Assembly (NCBI GenBank): GCA_036522155.1
Contig: DATDGI010000262.1
Span: forward strand, 1-23,904
Direction: 5' to 3'
DNA: 23,904 nt
From: UBA9676 sp036522155
GTDB lineage: Bacteria > Actinomycetota > Actinomycetes > Streptosporangiales > Streptosporangiaceae
Within the stretch, counting starts at the first letter, position 1. Each line of letters starts with the position of its first letter. The notes under the pieces are model-generated. The model saw only the letters and a program-made list of their open reading frames with translations. It was not told the origin of the DNA and searched no databases. The translations under genes were made by a program, and so were the position numbers. Of the stretch, positions 6,598 through 14,275 are shown piece by piece.

Positions 6598-6936
6598 ATG
6601 AAGCTCATCACTGCCGTGATCAAGCCGTTCAAGCTGGACGAGGTGAAAGCGGCTCTGCAGGCCTTCGGGGTGCACGGCATGACCGTCAGTGAGGCGAGCG
6701 GGTATGGCCGCCAGCGCGGCCACACCGAGGTCTACCGCGGGGCCGAGTACGAGGTGGATCTGGTCCCGAAGATCAGGCTGGAAGTGCTGTGCGACGACGA
6801 GGACGCTGACGATCTCATCGACGTCATGGTCAAGGCGGCGCAGACCGGCCGGATCGGGGACGGCAAGGTCTGGTGCGTCCCGGTTGACACGGTGGTGCGC
6901 GTGCGCACCGGGGAGCGCGGCCCGGGGGCGCTCTGA
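6598..6936 (+). CDS. glnB: PII nitrogen signalling protein
   Basis: PII is a small trimeric sensor of 2-oxoglutarate, ATP and ADP that controls nitrogen metabolism by binding partner proteins. The 112-residue product has the PII start KLITAVIKPFKLDEVKAAL, the T-loop with Tyr51 (RGAEYEVDLVPK; the site uridylylated or adenylylated in relatives), and the C-terminal GRIGDGKVW and VVRVRTGERG stretches. ATG 6598 follows GGGAGG (6585-6590) by seven bases. Most relatives with this order have amtB directly upstream; here it is missing, so naming it glnB or glnK is a matter of convention. glnD begins at or just before the stop of this gene. Confidence 0.97.
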   Translation: MKLITAVIKPFKLDEVKAALQAFGVHGMTVSEASGYGRQRGHTEVYRGAEYEVDLVPKIRLEVLCDDEDADDLIDVMVKAAQTGRIGDGKVWCVPVDTVVRVRTGERGPGAL

Positions 6937-9254
6937 AGGCCCGCGAGCCCGGGGGGCGCCGCCGGCCCAGCACCGGGCGGCAGGCGGCGACGTTTGCCGC
7001 TGACCGCGCCCGGCGGGTCACCGAGACCGATCGCTGGCTGGCCTCACTGGTCGGCAGCGAGGCCGGCGTGGCGCTGGTGGCGGCCGGCGGGTACGGCCGC
7101 CGGGAACTGCTGCCCGGCAGCGATCTCGACCTGGTGCTGCTGCACACCGGGCGGCCGGACATCTCCGCCCTGGCCGACCGGATCTGGTACCCGGTGTGGG
7201 ACTCGGGCACCGCTCTGGACCACGCGGTCAGGACCCCCGGCGAAGCCCGCGAGGTGGCACGCGCCGATCTGCGGGTGGCGCTGGGCCTGCTGCACGCCCG
7301 GCACGTGGCCGGCGATCCCGAGCTGACCACCAGGCTCCGGCTCTGTGTGCTGGCCGACTGGCGGGCCGCGGCCGGGACCCGGCTGGCGGAGCTCCAGGCC
7401 ATGCATACCGAACGGGCCGAGCGCAGCGGTGAACTTGCCTTCCTGCTCGAACCCGACCTCAAGGAGGCCAGGGGCGGCCTGCGGGACGTCGATGCGATCC
7501 ATGCCATCGCCGCCGCCTGGGTGGCCCCCGGACCGGGGCCGCGGGTGCGGGCCGCGCACGGGCTCATCCTCGACGCCCGGCACGCGCTGCACGAAGTGAC
7601 CGGCCGGGGCGTGGACCGGCTGGTGCTTCAAGAGCAGGACGAAGTCGCCCAGATGCTGGAACTGCTTGACGCCGACGCGCTGCTGCGCGGCCTGGCCGGA
7701 GCCGGGCGGACCGTCGCCTACGCGCTGGACCAGTCATTCCGCCAGGCCCAGCGCAGCCGGGCCGGCGGGCCGGTGACCACCCGGGTGCGGGTCACCCTGC
7801 CCGGCGTCAAGCTGACCCGCCGCAGCCCACCCCAGGTCAGCCCGCATCGCCGGCCGCTGGCCGAGGGCCTGGTGGAGCAGGACGGGGAGGTGGTGCTCGC
7901 CCGTTCTGCCGATCCGGCCACCGACCCGGTACTGGTTGTGCGGGCCGCGGCCGCGGCCGCGCTGGCCGGGCTGGTGCTGGCCCCCCGGACCCTCGCCCGG
8001 CTGGCCGGCTGCCCGCCGCTCCCGGTCCCCTGGCCGGCCGAGGCGCGGGACGCACTGGCCGCCCTGCTCGGGGCCGGCCAGCCGGCGATCGCCGTCTGGG
8101 AAGCCCTCGACCAGGAAGAACTCATCACCCGCCTGCTGCCGGACTGGGACCGGGTGCGCAACCGCCCACAGCGCAACCCGCTGCACACCTTCACCGTGGA
8201 CCGGCATCTGGTGGAGACCGCCGCCCGCGCGGCGGCGCTCACCCGCACCGTGGCCCGGCCCGATCTGCTGCTGATTTCCGCGCTGCTGCACGACATCGGC
8301 AAGGGCTGGCCCGGCGACCACCGGCTGACCGGCGAGGTGGTGGCCAGGGACACCGCGCAGCGGCTCGGCCTCGGGCCGGCCGACACCGACCTGGTGGCCG
8401 CCGTCGTCCGCCATCACCTGCTGCTGCCGCAGACGGCCACCCGCCGGGATCTGGACGATCCGATGACCGTCACGGCGGTGACCAAGATCGTGACGAGCCG
8501 GCCCCTGCTGGAACTGCTGCACGCGCTGGCGATCGCCGACGCCCAGGCCACCGGCCCGGCCGCCTGGAACGACTGGAAGGCGGGGCTGATCAGGGACCTG
8601 GTCCAGCGGGTGGCGGCGGTGCTGGGGGGCGAGCCACCGGCCGCGCCGCTGCCGCTGCGCCCCGAGCAGATCGAGCTGGCCGCGGCCGGCCAGCCCGCGG
8701 CCATCGTGCGCGGATCGGAGGTGACCGTGGTCGCCCCCGACCGCCCAGGCCTGCTCTGGCAGGCGGCGGGCGTGCTCGCCTCGCACCGGCTCGCGGTCCG
8801 TTCTGCGAACGCCACCTCCTGCGGTGAGATGGCGGTCACCGCCTTTACGGTGGCGCCGCAGTACGGCGACCCGCCCGACGCCATGCTGGTCACCAGCGAT
8901 CTGCGGCGCGCGCTGGCCGGCCAGCTCGACGTGGCGCAGCGGCTGCTCGGGCGGGGCGCGCGGGCGGCCCGGGCCGCGGTACCCGTGGCGCCGCCCCAGG
9001 TGACCCTGGTGGACGATGCCTCCGACGCGGCGACAGTGGTCGAGGTGCGGGCCCATGACGCGCCCGGCCTGCTGTGGCGCATCGGCCACGCCCTGGGGGA
9101 GTGCGGCCTGGACGTCCGGGCGGCCCGGGTGGAGACGCTGGGCGCGGAAGCGGTGGACGTGTTCTACGTGGTCGATGCCCACGGCCAGCCGGTGAAGGAC
9201 GCGGGTACCCGGGGCCGGATCGCCGCGGCGGTGCTCGGCGCGCTCGCCGGGTAG
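6933..9254 (+). CDS. glnD: PII uridylyl/adenylyltransferase GlnD, probable CTG start
   Basis: GlnD modifies and demodifies PII in response to nitrogen status. From CTG 6933 the protein has 773 residues. The nucleotidyltransferase domain shows GGYGRREL..GSDLD (52-66). The HD domain has LLHDIGK with His453-Asp454. Two ACT domains begin near 598 (APDRPGLLWQ) and 701 (HDAPGLLWR). The first GTG in frame is 7068, but it would start right at the catalytic motif and remove the N-terminal helix (RQAATFAADRARRVTETDRWLASL) that family members carry. The frame is open from 6888 without any ATG, GTG or TTG, so I take CTG 6933, overlapping the glnB stop as CTGA. A G-rich stretch (6924-6928) precedes it. 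Family certain; start uncertain. Confidence 0.93.
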   Translation: MKAREPGGRRRPSTGRQAATFAADRARRVTETDRWLASLVGSEAGVALVAAGGYGRRELLPGSDLDLVLLHTGRPDISALADRIWYPVWDSGTALDHAVRTPGEAREVARADLRVALGLLHARHVAGDPELTTRLRLCVLADWRAAAGTRLAELQAMHTERAERSGELAFLLEPDLKEARGGLRDVDAIHAIAAAWVAPGPGPRVRAAHGLILDARHALHEVTGRGVDRLVLQEQDEVAQMLELLDADALLRGLAGAGRTVAYALDQSFRQAQRSRAGGPVTTRVRVTLPGVKLTRRSPPQVSPHRRPLAEGLVEQDGEVVLARSADPATDPVLVVRAAAAAALAGLVLAPRTLARLAGCPPLPVPWPAEARDALAALLGAGQPAIAVWEALDQEELITRLLPDWDRVRNRPQRNPLHTFTVDRHLVETAARAAALTRTVARPDLLLISALLHDIGKGWPGDHRLTGEVVARDTAQRLGLGPADTDLVAAVVRHHLLLPQTATRRDLDDPMTVTAVTKIVTSRPLLELLHALAIADAQATGPAAWNDWKAGLIRDLVQRVAAVLGGEPPAAPLPLRPEQIELAAAGQPAAIVRGSEVTVVAPDRPGLLWQAAGVLASHRLAVRSANATSCGEMAVTAFTVAPQYGDPPDAMLVTSDLRRALAGQLDVAQRLLGRGARAARAAVPVAPPQVTLVDDASDAATVVEVRAHDAPGLLWRIGHALGECGLDVRAARVETLGAEAVDVFYVVDAHGQPVKDAGTRGRIAAAVLGALAG

Positions 9255-9355
9255 GCGCCTGGTGCGCCGGCCGCCGCGGCTTCCCGGGGCGCCGCGCGCT
9301 GCGCCCGGCGGTGCGGCTGACGGTCGCGGCATCCGCGGGCCGTCCCGGTACCGGA

Positions 9356-9361
9356 TAGCCT
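9356..9361 (+). promoter_or_regulatory. Possible -10 of ffh, leaderless
   Basis: TAGCCT fits the TANNNT -10 pattern and ends exactly seven bases before the ffh GTG at 9369. This is the same spacing as at glbN and lepB (15584). I see no clear -35 hexamer at 16-19 bases upstream. Confidence 0.4.
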
Positions 9362-9368
9362 GGTACGC

Positions 9369-11147
9369 GTGTTCGAGACGCTCTCCGACCGGCTGACCCA
9401 GGTCTTCTCCTCACTGCGCGGGCGGGGCCGGCTGTCGGCCGCCGACATCGACGCGACCTGCCGCGAGATCCGCATCGCCCTGCTGGAGGCCGACGTCGCC
9501 CTGCCAGTCGCCAGGGAATTCATCAGCCGGGTGAAGGAGCGCGCGGGCTCGTCCGAGGTGTCGGCCGCGCTCAACCCGGCCCAGCAGGTCATCAAGATCG
9601 TCCACGAGGAACTCGTCACGATTCTCGGTGGTGAGGCGCGCAGGCTGCGTTTTGCCAAAACCCCGCCGACGGTGATCATGCTGGCGGGCCTGCAGGGCTC
9701 GGGTAAGACCACGCTCGCCGCCAAGCTGGCGCTTTGGCTGCGCGAGCAGGGGAACACCCCGCTGCTGGTCGCCGCCGACCTGCAGCGGCCGAACGCGGTG
9801 CAGCAGCTCCAGGTGCTCGGCGAGCAGGCGGGCGTGCCCGTGTTCGCGCCCGAGCCGGGCAACGGGGTGGGCGACCCGGTCGCGGTGGCGCGGGCGTCGC
9901 TGGACGAGTCGCGGCACAAGCTGCACAACATCGTCATCATCGATACCGCCGGCCGGCTGGGCATCGACGAGGAGATGATGCGCCAGGCCGCGGCGATCAG
10001 GGACGCCACCGACCCGGACGAGATCCTGTTCGTGGTGGACGCCATGATCGGCCAGGACGCGGTGGTCACGGCCCAGGCGTTCCTGGACGGGGTCGGCTAC
10101 GACGGCGTCGTGCTGACCAAACTGGACGGCGACGCCCGCGGTGGCGCCGCGCTGTCGATCGCCCAGCTCACCGGCCGGCCGGTGATGTTCGCCTCCACCG
10201 GTGAGAAGCTGGCCGACTTCGACCTCTTCCACCCCGACCGGATGGCCTCCCGGATCCTCGACATGGGCGACATGCTCACCCTGATCGAGCAGGCGGAGCG
10301 GGCCTTCGACGCCGACCAGGCGATGACCATGGCCGGCAAGCTCGCCTCCGGGGACGGCTTCACCCTGGAAGACTTCATCGAGCAGCTGGCCATGGTGCGC
10401 AGGCTCGGCCCGATCGGCAACCTGCTCGGCATGCTCCCCGGCGCGGCCCAGAACCGCGAGATGCTCAGCCAGGTCAGCGACGCCGACCTGGACCGCGCGG
10501 CGGCCATCGTCAACTCGATGACCCCGGCCGAACGGCGCAACCCGAAGATTCTCAACGGCTCGCGCCGCGCCCGCATCGCCCGGGGGTCGGGGGCCACCGT
10601 GGGCGAGGTCAACAACCTGGTCGTGCGGTTCCTCGAAGGCCAGAAGATGATGCGGCAGATGATGGGCGGCGGGGGGCTGCCCGGCATGCCGCCGATTCCC
10701 GGGATGCGGCGCGCCGCGGGCAAGGGCGCCAAGGGCAGGAAGGCGCCGGCGAAGAAGAAGCCCAAGGGCGGCCGTCCGGGCGGTGCTCCCGGCCGGGCGG
10801 CCAGTGGCAGCAGCGGCATCCCGGCCGGCGGCTCGGCCGGGCCCGGCGGCAAGGCTGGCCCGGGGGGTGCGGCTCGCCCGGGTGCCGGTCTCGGCGGCGG
10901 TGCCGCAGGCGGGAACCATGGCGGGCCGGTGCTGCCCGCCGGTTTCGGTGGGCCCGGGGATGGCCTGCCCGCGGGGCTGGGCAAGCCGGGGGCGGGCAGC
11001 GACTTCGCGGCCGGCCTGGACGCACTGGCCGACGACCCGGCGTTCCGCAAGAAGCTGGCCGAGCAGGTGCCGGGAGACGGCCCGGCCACTGGCGACCTGC
11101 CCGCCGGCTTCAGCCGCTTCCGCCGCGGCAAGCGCGGCGACCGCTGA
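9369..11147 (+). CDS. ffh: Signal recognition particle protein Ffh (SRP54) with long Gly-rich tail
   Basis: Ffh binds 4.5S RNA and signal sequences on nascent chains and delivers them to FtsY. The 592-residue product has the N domain (1-95) and the GTPase domain: G1 GLQGSGKT at 107-114, DTAGR at 192-196, TKLDG at 250-254. The methionine-rich M domain (~330-435) includes the RNA-contact stretch GSRRARIARGSG at 397-408. Residues ~436-592 are an unusual extension: first a Lys-rich patch (KGRKAPAKKKPKGG), then Gly/Ala/Pro low complexity, ending in a conserved-looking LADDPAFRKKLAEQ segment and FRRGKRGD. Actinobacterial Ffh proteins are often ~515-550 residues, so this tail is long. The start is GTG 9369, with a -10 seven bases upstream. 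Confidence 0.97.
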   Translation: MFETLSDRLTQVFSSLRGRGRLSAADIDATCREIRIALLEADVALPVAREFISRVKERAGSSEVSAALNPAQQVIKIVHEELVTILGGEARRLRFAKTPPTVIMLAGLQGSGKTTLAAKLALWLREQGNTPLLVAADLQRPNAVQQLQVLGEQAGVPVFAPEPGNGVGDPVAVARASLDESRHKLHNIVIIDTAGRLGIDEEMMRQAAAIRDATDPDEILFVVDAMIGQDAVVTAQAFLDGVGYDGVVLTKLDGDARGGAALSIAQLTGRPVMFASTGEKLADFDLFHPDRMASRILDMGDMLTLIEQAERAFDADQAMTMAGKLASGDGFTLEDFIEQLAMVRRLGPIGNLLGMLPGAAQNREMLSQVSDADLDRAAAIVNSMTPAERRNPKILNGSRRARIARGSGATVGEVNNLVVRFLEGQKMMRQMMGGGGLPGMPPIPGMRRAAGKGAKGRKAPAKKKPKGGRPGGAPGRAASGSSGIPAGGSAGPGGKAGPGGAARPGAGLGGGAAGGNHGGPVLPAGFGGPGDGLPAGLGKPGAGSDFAAGLDALADDPAFRKKLAEQVPGDGPATGDLPAGFSRFRRGKRGDR

Positions 11148-11151
11148 CCAG

Positions 11152-11304
11152 TCCGCCTCGTCCCGCCTCCCCGCCGGGGCCTTCTCCCGCCCCGCGCCGC
11201 TTCCCGCCGGGGTGTCTCCCGCCCTGCGCCGCTTCCCGCCGGGGCCGTCTCCCGCCTCGCGCCGCTTCCCCGCCGGGGCCTTCTCCCCGCCGCGCGCCGT
11301 CCCC
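11152..11304. repeat. 32-34-bp imperfect tandem repeats between ffh and rpsP
   Basis: A C-rich unit beginning TCTCCCGCC and ending CGCCGGGG occurs at 11183-11214, 11215-11247 and 11248-11281, with a shorter copy before (~11152-11182) and a degenerate one after (11282-11304). Copy length varies (32, 33, 34), so the array is noncoding. It fills about half of the 338-base spacer. It may act as terminator material for ffh or be a simple slippage product. Confidence 0.75.
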
Positions 11305-11356
11305 AGGAGCGTGACGATTACGTCCGCGGTCGCGGTCTCTGGCACAATGGCGGGGT

Positions 11357-11424
11357 TAGACTCGTTCCCTGGTCGGCGACGCCCTCTCTCGCTCGGCGGC
11401 CCGGGTCCATCGGGCCACGCCGCC
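11357..11424 (+). promoter_or_regulatory. rpsP: rpsP promoter -10 and leader hairpin
   Basis: TAGACT (11357-11362) is a good -10; the same hexamer precedes rpsB at 22626. Transcription from here would give a ~115-base leader. Within it GGCCC (11398-11402) pairs with GGGCC (11412-11416), extended by GGC/GCC outside, forming a stem upstream of the Shine-Dalgarno GGGAGAAG (11469-11477 region). No convincing -35 is seen. Confidence 0.4.
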
Positions 11425-11485
11425 GGCTCCTCACCCGGTGTGTTGACCGCCCGCAGTCAAGCTTTCATGGGAGAAGACCGCAGTC

Positions 11486-12571
11486 GTGGCTGTCAAGATC
11501 AAGCTCAAGCGCATGGGGAAAATCCGTGCGCCCTTCTACCGGATCATCGTCGCCGACGCCCGCACCAAGCGTGACGGCCGGGCGATCGAGGAGATCGGCA
11601 AGTACAACCCCAAGGCGGAGCCCTCGTTCATCGAGGTCAACTCCGAGCGGGCACAACACTGGCTGTCAGTCGGGGCCCAGCCCACCGACCCGGTCCGCCG
11701 GATCCTGGAGATCACCGGCGACTGGCAGAAGTTCAAGGGCCTGCCTGGAGCCGAGGGGACGCTGAAGACGGCCGCGGCCAAGGCGGGCAAGCAAGAAGCC
11801 TTTGCCGCAGCCGTGGCGGAGACCCTGAAGGCGGCCGAGGCCAAGGCGGACAAGACCAAGGCCCGCAAGCCCGCCGCTCCGGCCGGCTCGGCCAAGGTCG
11901 ACGCTAAGGCCGGCGCCGCCAGGGCCGATGGCAGGGCCGGCCCGGCGCAAGCCGACGCTAAGGCGGGCCCGGCCAGGGCTGAGTCGAAGGCCGGCCCGGC
12001 CAGGACCGACGCCAAGGCGGATACGGCCAAGGCCGACGGGAAGGCGGACACGGCTAAGGCTGAGGCCGACACGGCTAAGGCTGAGGCTAAGGCCGGCCCG
12101 GCCAAGGCGGACACGGCCAAGGCTGACGGCAAGGCCGACACGGCCCAAGCTGAGGCCAAGGCCGCCACGGCGAAGGCCGACGGCAAGAAGGCGGATGCCA
12201 AGGCGGATGCGGCCCAGGCTGAGGCTAAGGCGGACACCGCCGAGGCTGAGGCCAAGACTAGGCCGGCCAAGGCTGAGTCGAAGGCCAGCGCGGCGAAGGC
12301 CGACGCTAAGGCTGGAACCGCGAAGGCGGGCGCTAAGGCCGACGCGGCTAAGGCTGACGCTGGTGGGGCCGATGCCGCGAAGGCCGGGAACACCAAGCCA
12401 GGGGCCGGCAAGGCCGCGGCCCGGTCCGGCGGCAAGCCAGCCGCGAGCCGGACTGCCAAGGCCGCTGCGGCCGACGGAGCCGAGCCTGCCGACAGCGCCG
12501 CGGACGCCGCCGATGCTGGTGCGGCACCCGCCGGGACCGGCGCCACCGCAGAGCAGGGCAGCGAGGCCTGA
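11486..12571 (+). CDS. rpsP: 30S ribosomal protein S16 with very long Ala/Lys/Asp repeat tail
   Basis: S16 is an early assembly protein of the small subunit. Residues 1-85 are a normal S16 core (AVKIKLKRMGKIRAPFYRIIVAD, then GRAIEEIGKYNPK and GAQPTDPVRRIL). Residues ~86-120 match the short C-terminal extension common in actinobacteria. From ~120 to ~335 the protein is a lysine/alanine/aspartate-rich repeat with about fourteen K-A-D triplets, and it closes with an Ala/Asp-rich acidic stretch, giving 361 residues in all against roughly 80-165 usually. The tail keeps the frame without stops and is followed after one base by khpA, so it looks like a real coding extension. GTG 11486 has GGGAGAAG upstream. 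The composition resembles histone-H1-like tails; a nucleic-acid-binding role is only inferred. Confidence 0.95.
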   Translation: MAVKIKLKRMGKIRAPFYRIIVADARTKRDGRAIEEIGKYNPKAEPSFIEVNSERAQHWLSVGAQPTDPVRRILEITGDWQKFKGLPGAEGTLKTAAAKAGKQEAFAAAVAETLKAAEAKADKTKARKPAAPAGSAKVDAKAGAARADGRAGPAQADAKAGPARAESKAGPARTDAKADTAKADGKADTAKAEADTAKAEAKAGPAKADTAKADGKADTAQAEAKAATAKADGKKADAKADAAQAEAKADTAEAEAKTRPAKAESKASAAKADAKAGTAKAGAKADAAKADAGGADAAKAGNTKPGAGKAAARSGGKPAASRTAKAAAADGAEPADSAADAADAGAAPAGTGATAEQGSEA

Positions 12572-12572
12572 G

Positions 12573-12815
12573 GTGCTCGAAGAGGCGCTTGAGCACCTGG
12601 TGAAGGGCATCGTGGACCATCCCGACGACGTCCGGGTGAACAGCCACGGCCTGCGCCGGGGCCGGGTGCTGGAAGTCCGGGTCCACCCGGATGACCTCGG
12701 CCAGGTGATCGGCCGCGGCGGCCGGACCGCACGGGCCCTGCGGACGGTCATCGGGTCGCTGGCGGGCGGGCGTTATGTCCGGATCGACTTGCTGGATGTG
12801 GACGAGGTCCGGTAA
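12573..12815 (+). CDS. khpA: KH-domain RNA-binding protein KhpA
   Basis: This 80-residue single KH-domain protein starts at GTG 12573, one base after the rpsP stop. It carries the GxxG RNA-gripping loop as VIGRGG (45-50), followed by RTARALRTVI, and the final DLLDVDEVR. Members of this family (also called YlqC) bind RNA, often as a dimer or with KhpB, and the gene is regularly found between rpsP and rimM in actinobacteria and firmicutes. The gene ends in TAA at 12813-12815, directly abutting the proposed rimM start in the same frame. Confidence 0.93.
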   Translation: MLEEALEHLVKGIVDHPDDVRVNSHGLRRGRVLEVRVHPDDLGQVIGRGGRTARALRTVIGSLAGGRYVRIDLLDVDEVR

Positions 12816-13355
12816 CTGAGCAGGCAACTGGACGTCGGCCGGGTACTCCGGCCGCACGGTATCCGCGGTGAGGTCTCGGTCGAGGTCCGGACCGATGACC
12901 CAGATCAGCGCTTCGCGGCCGGTTCCGTGCTCGGCACGGACCCGGCCGCGGCGGGGCCGCTCACGGTGTCCTCCGCTCGCTGGCACAGCGGCCGTCTGCT
13001 GGTCAGCTTCACCGGGGTCACCGACCGCACCCAGGCCGAGTTCCTGCGTGGGGTCTGGCTCACCGTGGATGCCGACCAGGTCACCATCGCGGACGGCCCG
13101 GACGAGTTCCATGATCAGCAGCTCGTCGGCTGCACGGTGGTCACCACCACCGGTGAGGAGGTGGGCGTCGTTACCGACGTCCGCCACCAGGGCCAGGATC
13201 TGCTCGTGATCCAGCCACCGGATGGCTCGGGCCACCGCGGCGATGTGCTGGTCCCGTTCGTCGCGGCGATCGCCGTTGACGTGGACATCGCTGCCCGCCG
13301 GATGGTGATCGACCCGCCGCCCGGCCTGCTCGACCTGTCGGCGAACGCGGGGTGA
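12816..13355 (+). CDS. rimM: 16S rRNA processing factor RimM, probable CTG start
   Basis: RimM helps mature the 30S head and binds S19. The recognisable start VGRVLRPHGIRGEVSVEVRTDDP (~residues 7-29) shows that the gene begins just after khpA. The PRC-barrel half follows (HDQQLVGCTVV..GVVTDVRHQG..LLVIQ, and VPFVAAIAVDVD). In this frame there is no ATG, GTG or TTG between the khpA TAA and GTG 12927, and that GTG would delete the RPHGIRGEV core. CTG 12816, immediately after the TAA and about seven bases downstream of GAGGT (12804-12808), gives 179 residues, a normal RimM length. CTG 12828 is an alternative. Confidence 0.92.
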   Translation: MSRQLDVGRVLRPHGIRGEVSVEVRTDDPDQRFAAGSVLGTDPAAAGPLTVSSARWHSGRLLVSFTGVTDRTQAEFLRGVWLTVDADQVTIADGPDEFHDQQLVGCTVVTTTGEEVGVVTDVRHQGQDLLVIQPPDGSGHRGDVLVPFVAAIAVDVDIAARRMVIDPPPGLLDLSANAG

Positions 13356-13361
13356 CCGGCT

Positions 13362-14150
13362 GTGCGCATCGACATCATCACGATCTTCCCCGAGTACTTC
13401 AGCCCACTGCGGGTGTCACTGCTGGGCAAGGCAGCCGACCGGGGCATCGTTGAGTTTGGCGTGCATGACCTGCGCGAATGGGCACAAGACAGCCACCGGA
13501 CGGTGGACGACACCCCGTTCGGTGGCGGCCCGGGCATGGTCATGACCCCCGGCCCGTGGGGCGAAGCACTCGACGCGGTCGCTGGCATCTCGCCGGGAAC
13601 CCGGCTAGTGGTCCCCACCCCGGCCGGTGTCCCGTTCCGGCAGGAGATCGCCGCTGCGTACGCGCGTTGTGAACATCTGGTGTTTGCTTGTGGCCGGTAC
13701 GAGGGGATCGACGCGCGCGTCATGGCGGAAGCCCGCACCCGGCTGACCGTCGACGAGGTCAGCGTGGGGGACTACGTGCTGTCCGGCGGTGAGCCCGCGG
13801 CGCTGGTCATCATCGACGCGGTGGGCAGGCTGCTGCCGGGGGTGCTCGGCAACGCCGAGTCCGCCGCCGACGACTCCTTCGGCGGTGACGGCGGGCCGAT
13901 GACGGGCCTGCTTGAGGGGCCGGTCTACACCCGGCCGCGGGTCTGGCGCGGGCTGGCGGTGCCCGACATCCTGCTGTCTGGGGATCATCCGGCCATCGCG
14001 CGCTGGCGGCGGGACCAGGCGCTGCTCCGGACCGCCGCGAGCCGGCCCGACCTGATCACCGCGATGCCCGCCGGGGACCTGGACAGCCGGGACCGGCAGG
14101 TGCTGGCCGCCGCTGGTTTTCCGATTCGGGGCGAAGATATGGCACACTGA
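13362..14150 (+). CDS. trmD: tRNA (guanine-37-N1)-methyltransferase TrmD
   Basis: TrmD methylates G37 next to the anticodon with S-adenosylmethionine and prevents frameshifting. The 262-residue product shows the family landmarks: RIDIITIFPEYF at the start, DDTPFGGGPGMVM (49-61), the trefoil-knot cofactor site CGRYEGIDAR (110-119) and DEVSVGDYVLSGGE (131-144), and the C-terminal GDHPAIARWRR. GTG 13362 lies six bases after the rimM stop, so it is in the same operon. A Gly/Asp-rich SFGGDGGPM stretch replaces the usual short loop near 172-180. Confidence 0.97.
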   Translation: MRIDIITIFPEYFSPLRVSLLGKAADRGIVEFGVHDLREWAQDSHRTVDDTPFGGGPGMVMTPGPWGEALDAVAGISPGTRLVVPTPAGVPFRQEIAAAYARCEHLVFACGRYEGIDARVMAEARTRLTVDEVSVGDYVLSGGEPAALVIIDAVGRLLPGVLGNAESAADDSFGGDGGPMTGLLEGPVYTRPRVWRGLAVPDILLSGDHPAIARWRRDQALLRTAASRPDLITAMPAGDLDSRDRQVLAAAGFPIRGEDMAH

Positions 14151-14157
14151 GAAGCCT

Positions 14158-14169
14158 GCCTGCGCAGGC
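14158..14169. terminator. GC palindrome between trmD and rplS
   Basis: GCCTGCGCAGGC is a perfect 12-base palindrome eight bases after the trmD stop, inside the 125-base gap before rplS. It could be a weak terminator or part of an rplS leader structure. There is no T tract. Confidence 0.35.
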
Positions 14170-14275
14170 GCCCCGCGCTCGGCGCTGCGGGCCCGCGCAT
14201 CAGCACTACCGACCGCCACGACCGAATGACACGTGCCCGTCCGTGCGCGTGCGTATCAACCGAGGAATGCCAGCC

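Noticed and set aside
6885..6936. Programmed frameshift making a GlnB-GlnD fusion
   Set aside because: GlnB ends with the normal RTGERGPGAL-type terminus, and no slippery heptamer is seen; a CTG start is the simpler explanation.
11183..11304. CRISPR-like array
   Set aside because: Repeats are contiguous without unique spacers, and no cas genes are present.
9411..11345. 644-codon minus-strand open frame over ffh, with lysine/glycine repeats
   Set aside because: It is a shadow of ffh; the apparent repeat protein is the complement of the 32-34-bp noncoding array.
11928..12572. Arg/Pro-rich extension of the khpA frame into rpsP
   Set aside because: The frame happens to stay open across the rpsP repeats, but KH proteins of this family are ~80 residues and GTG 12573 gives precisely that.
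11536..12732. Minus-strand Ala/Ser/Leu-rich frames opposite the rpsP tail
   Set aside because: They are mirror images of the K-A-D repeats and have no start signal or recognisable domain; the plus-strand frame carries the S16 core.
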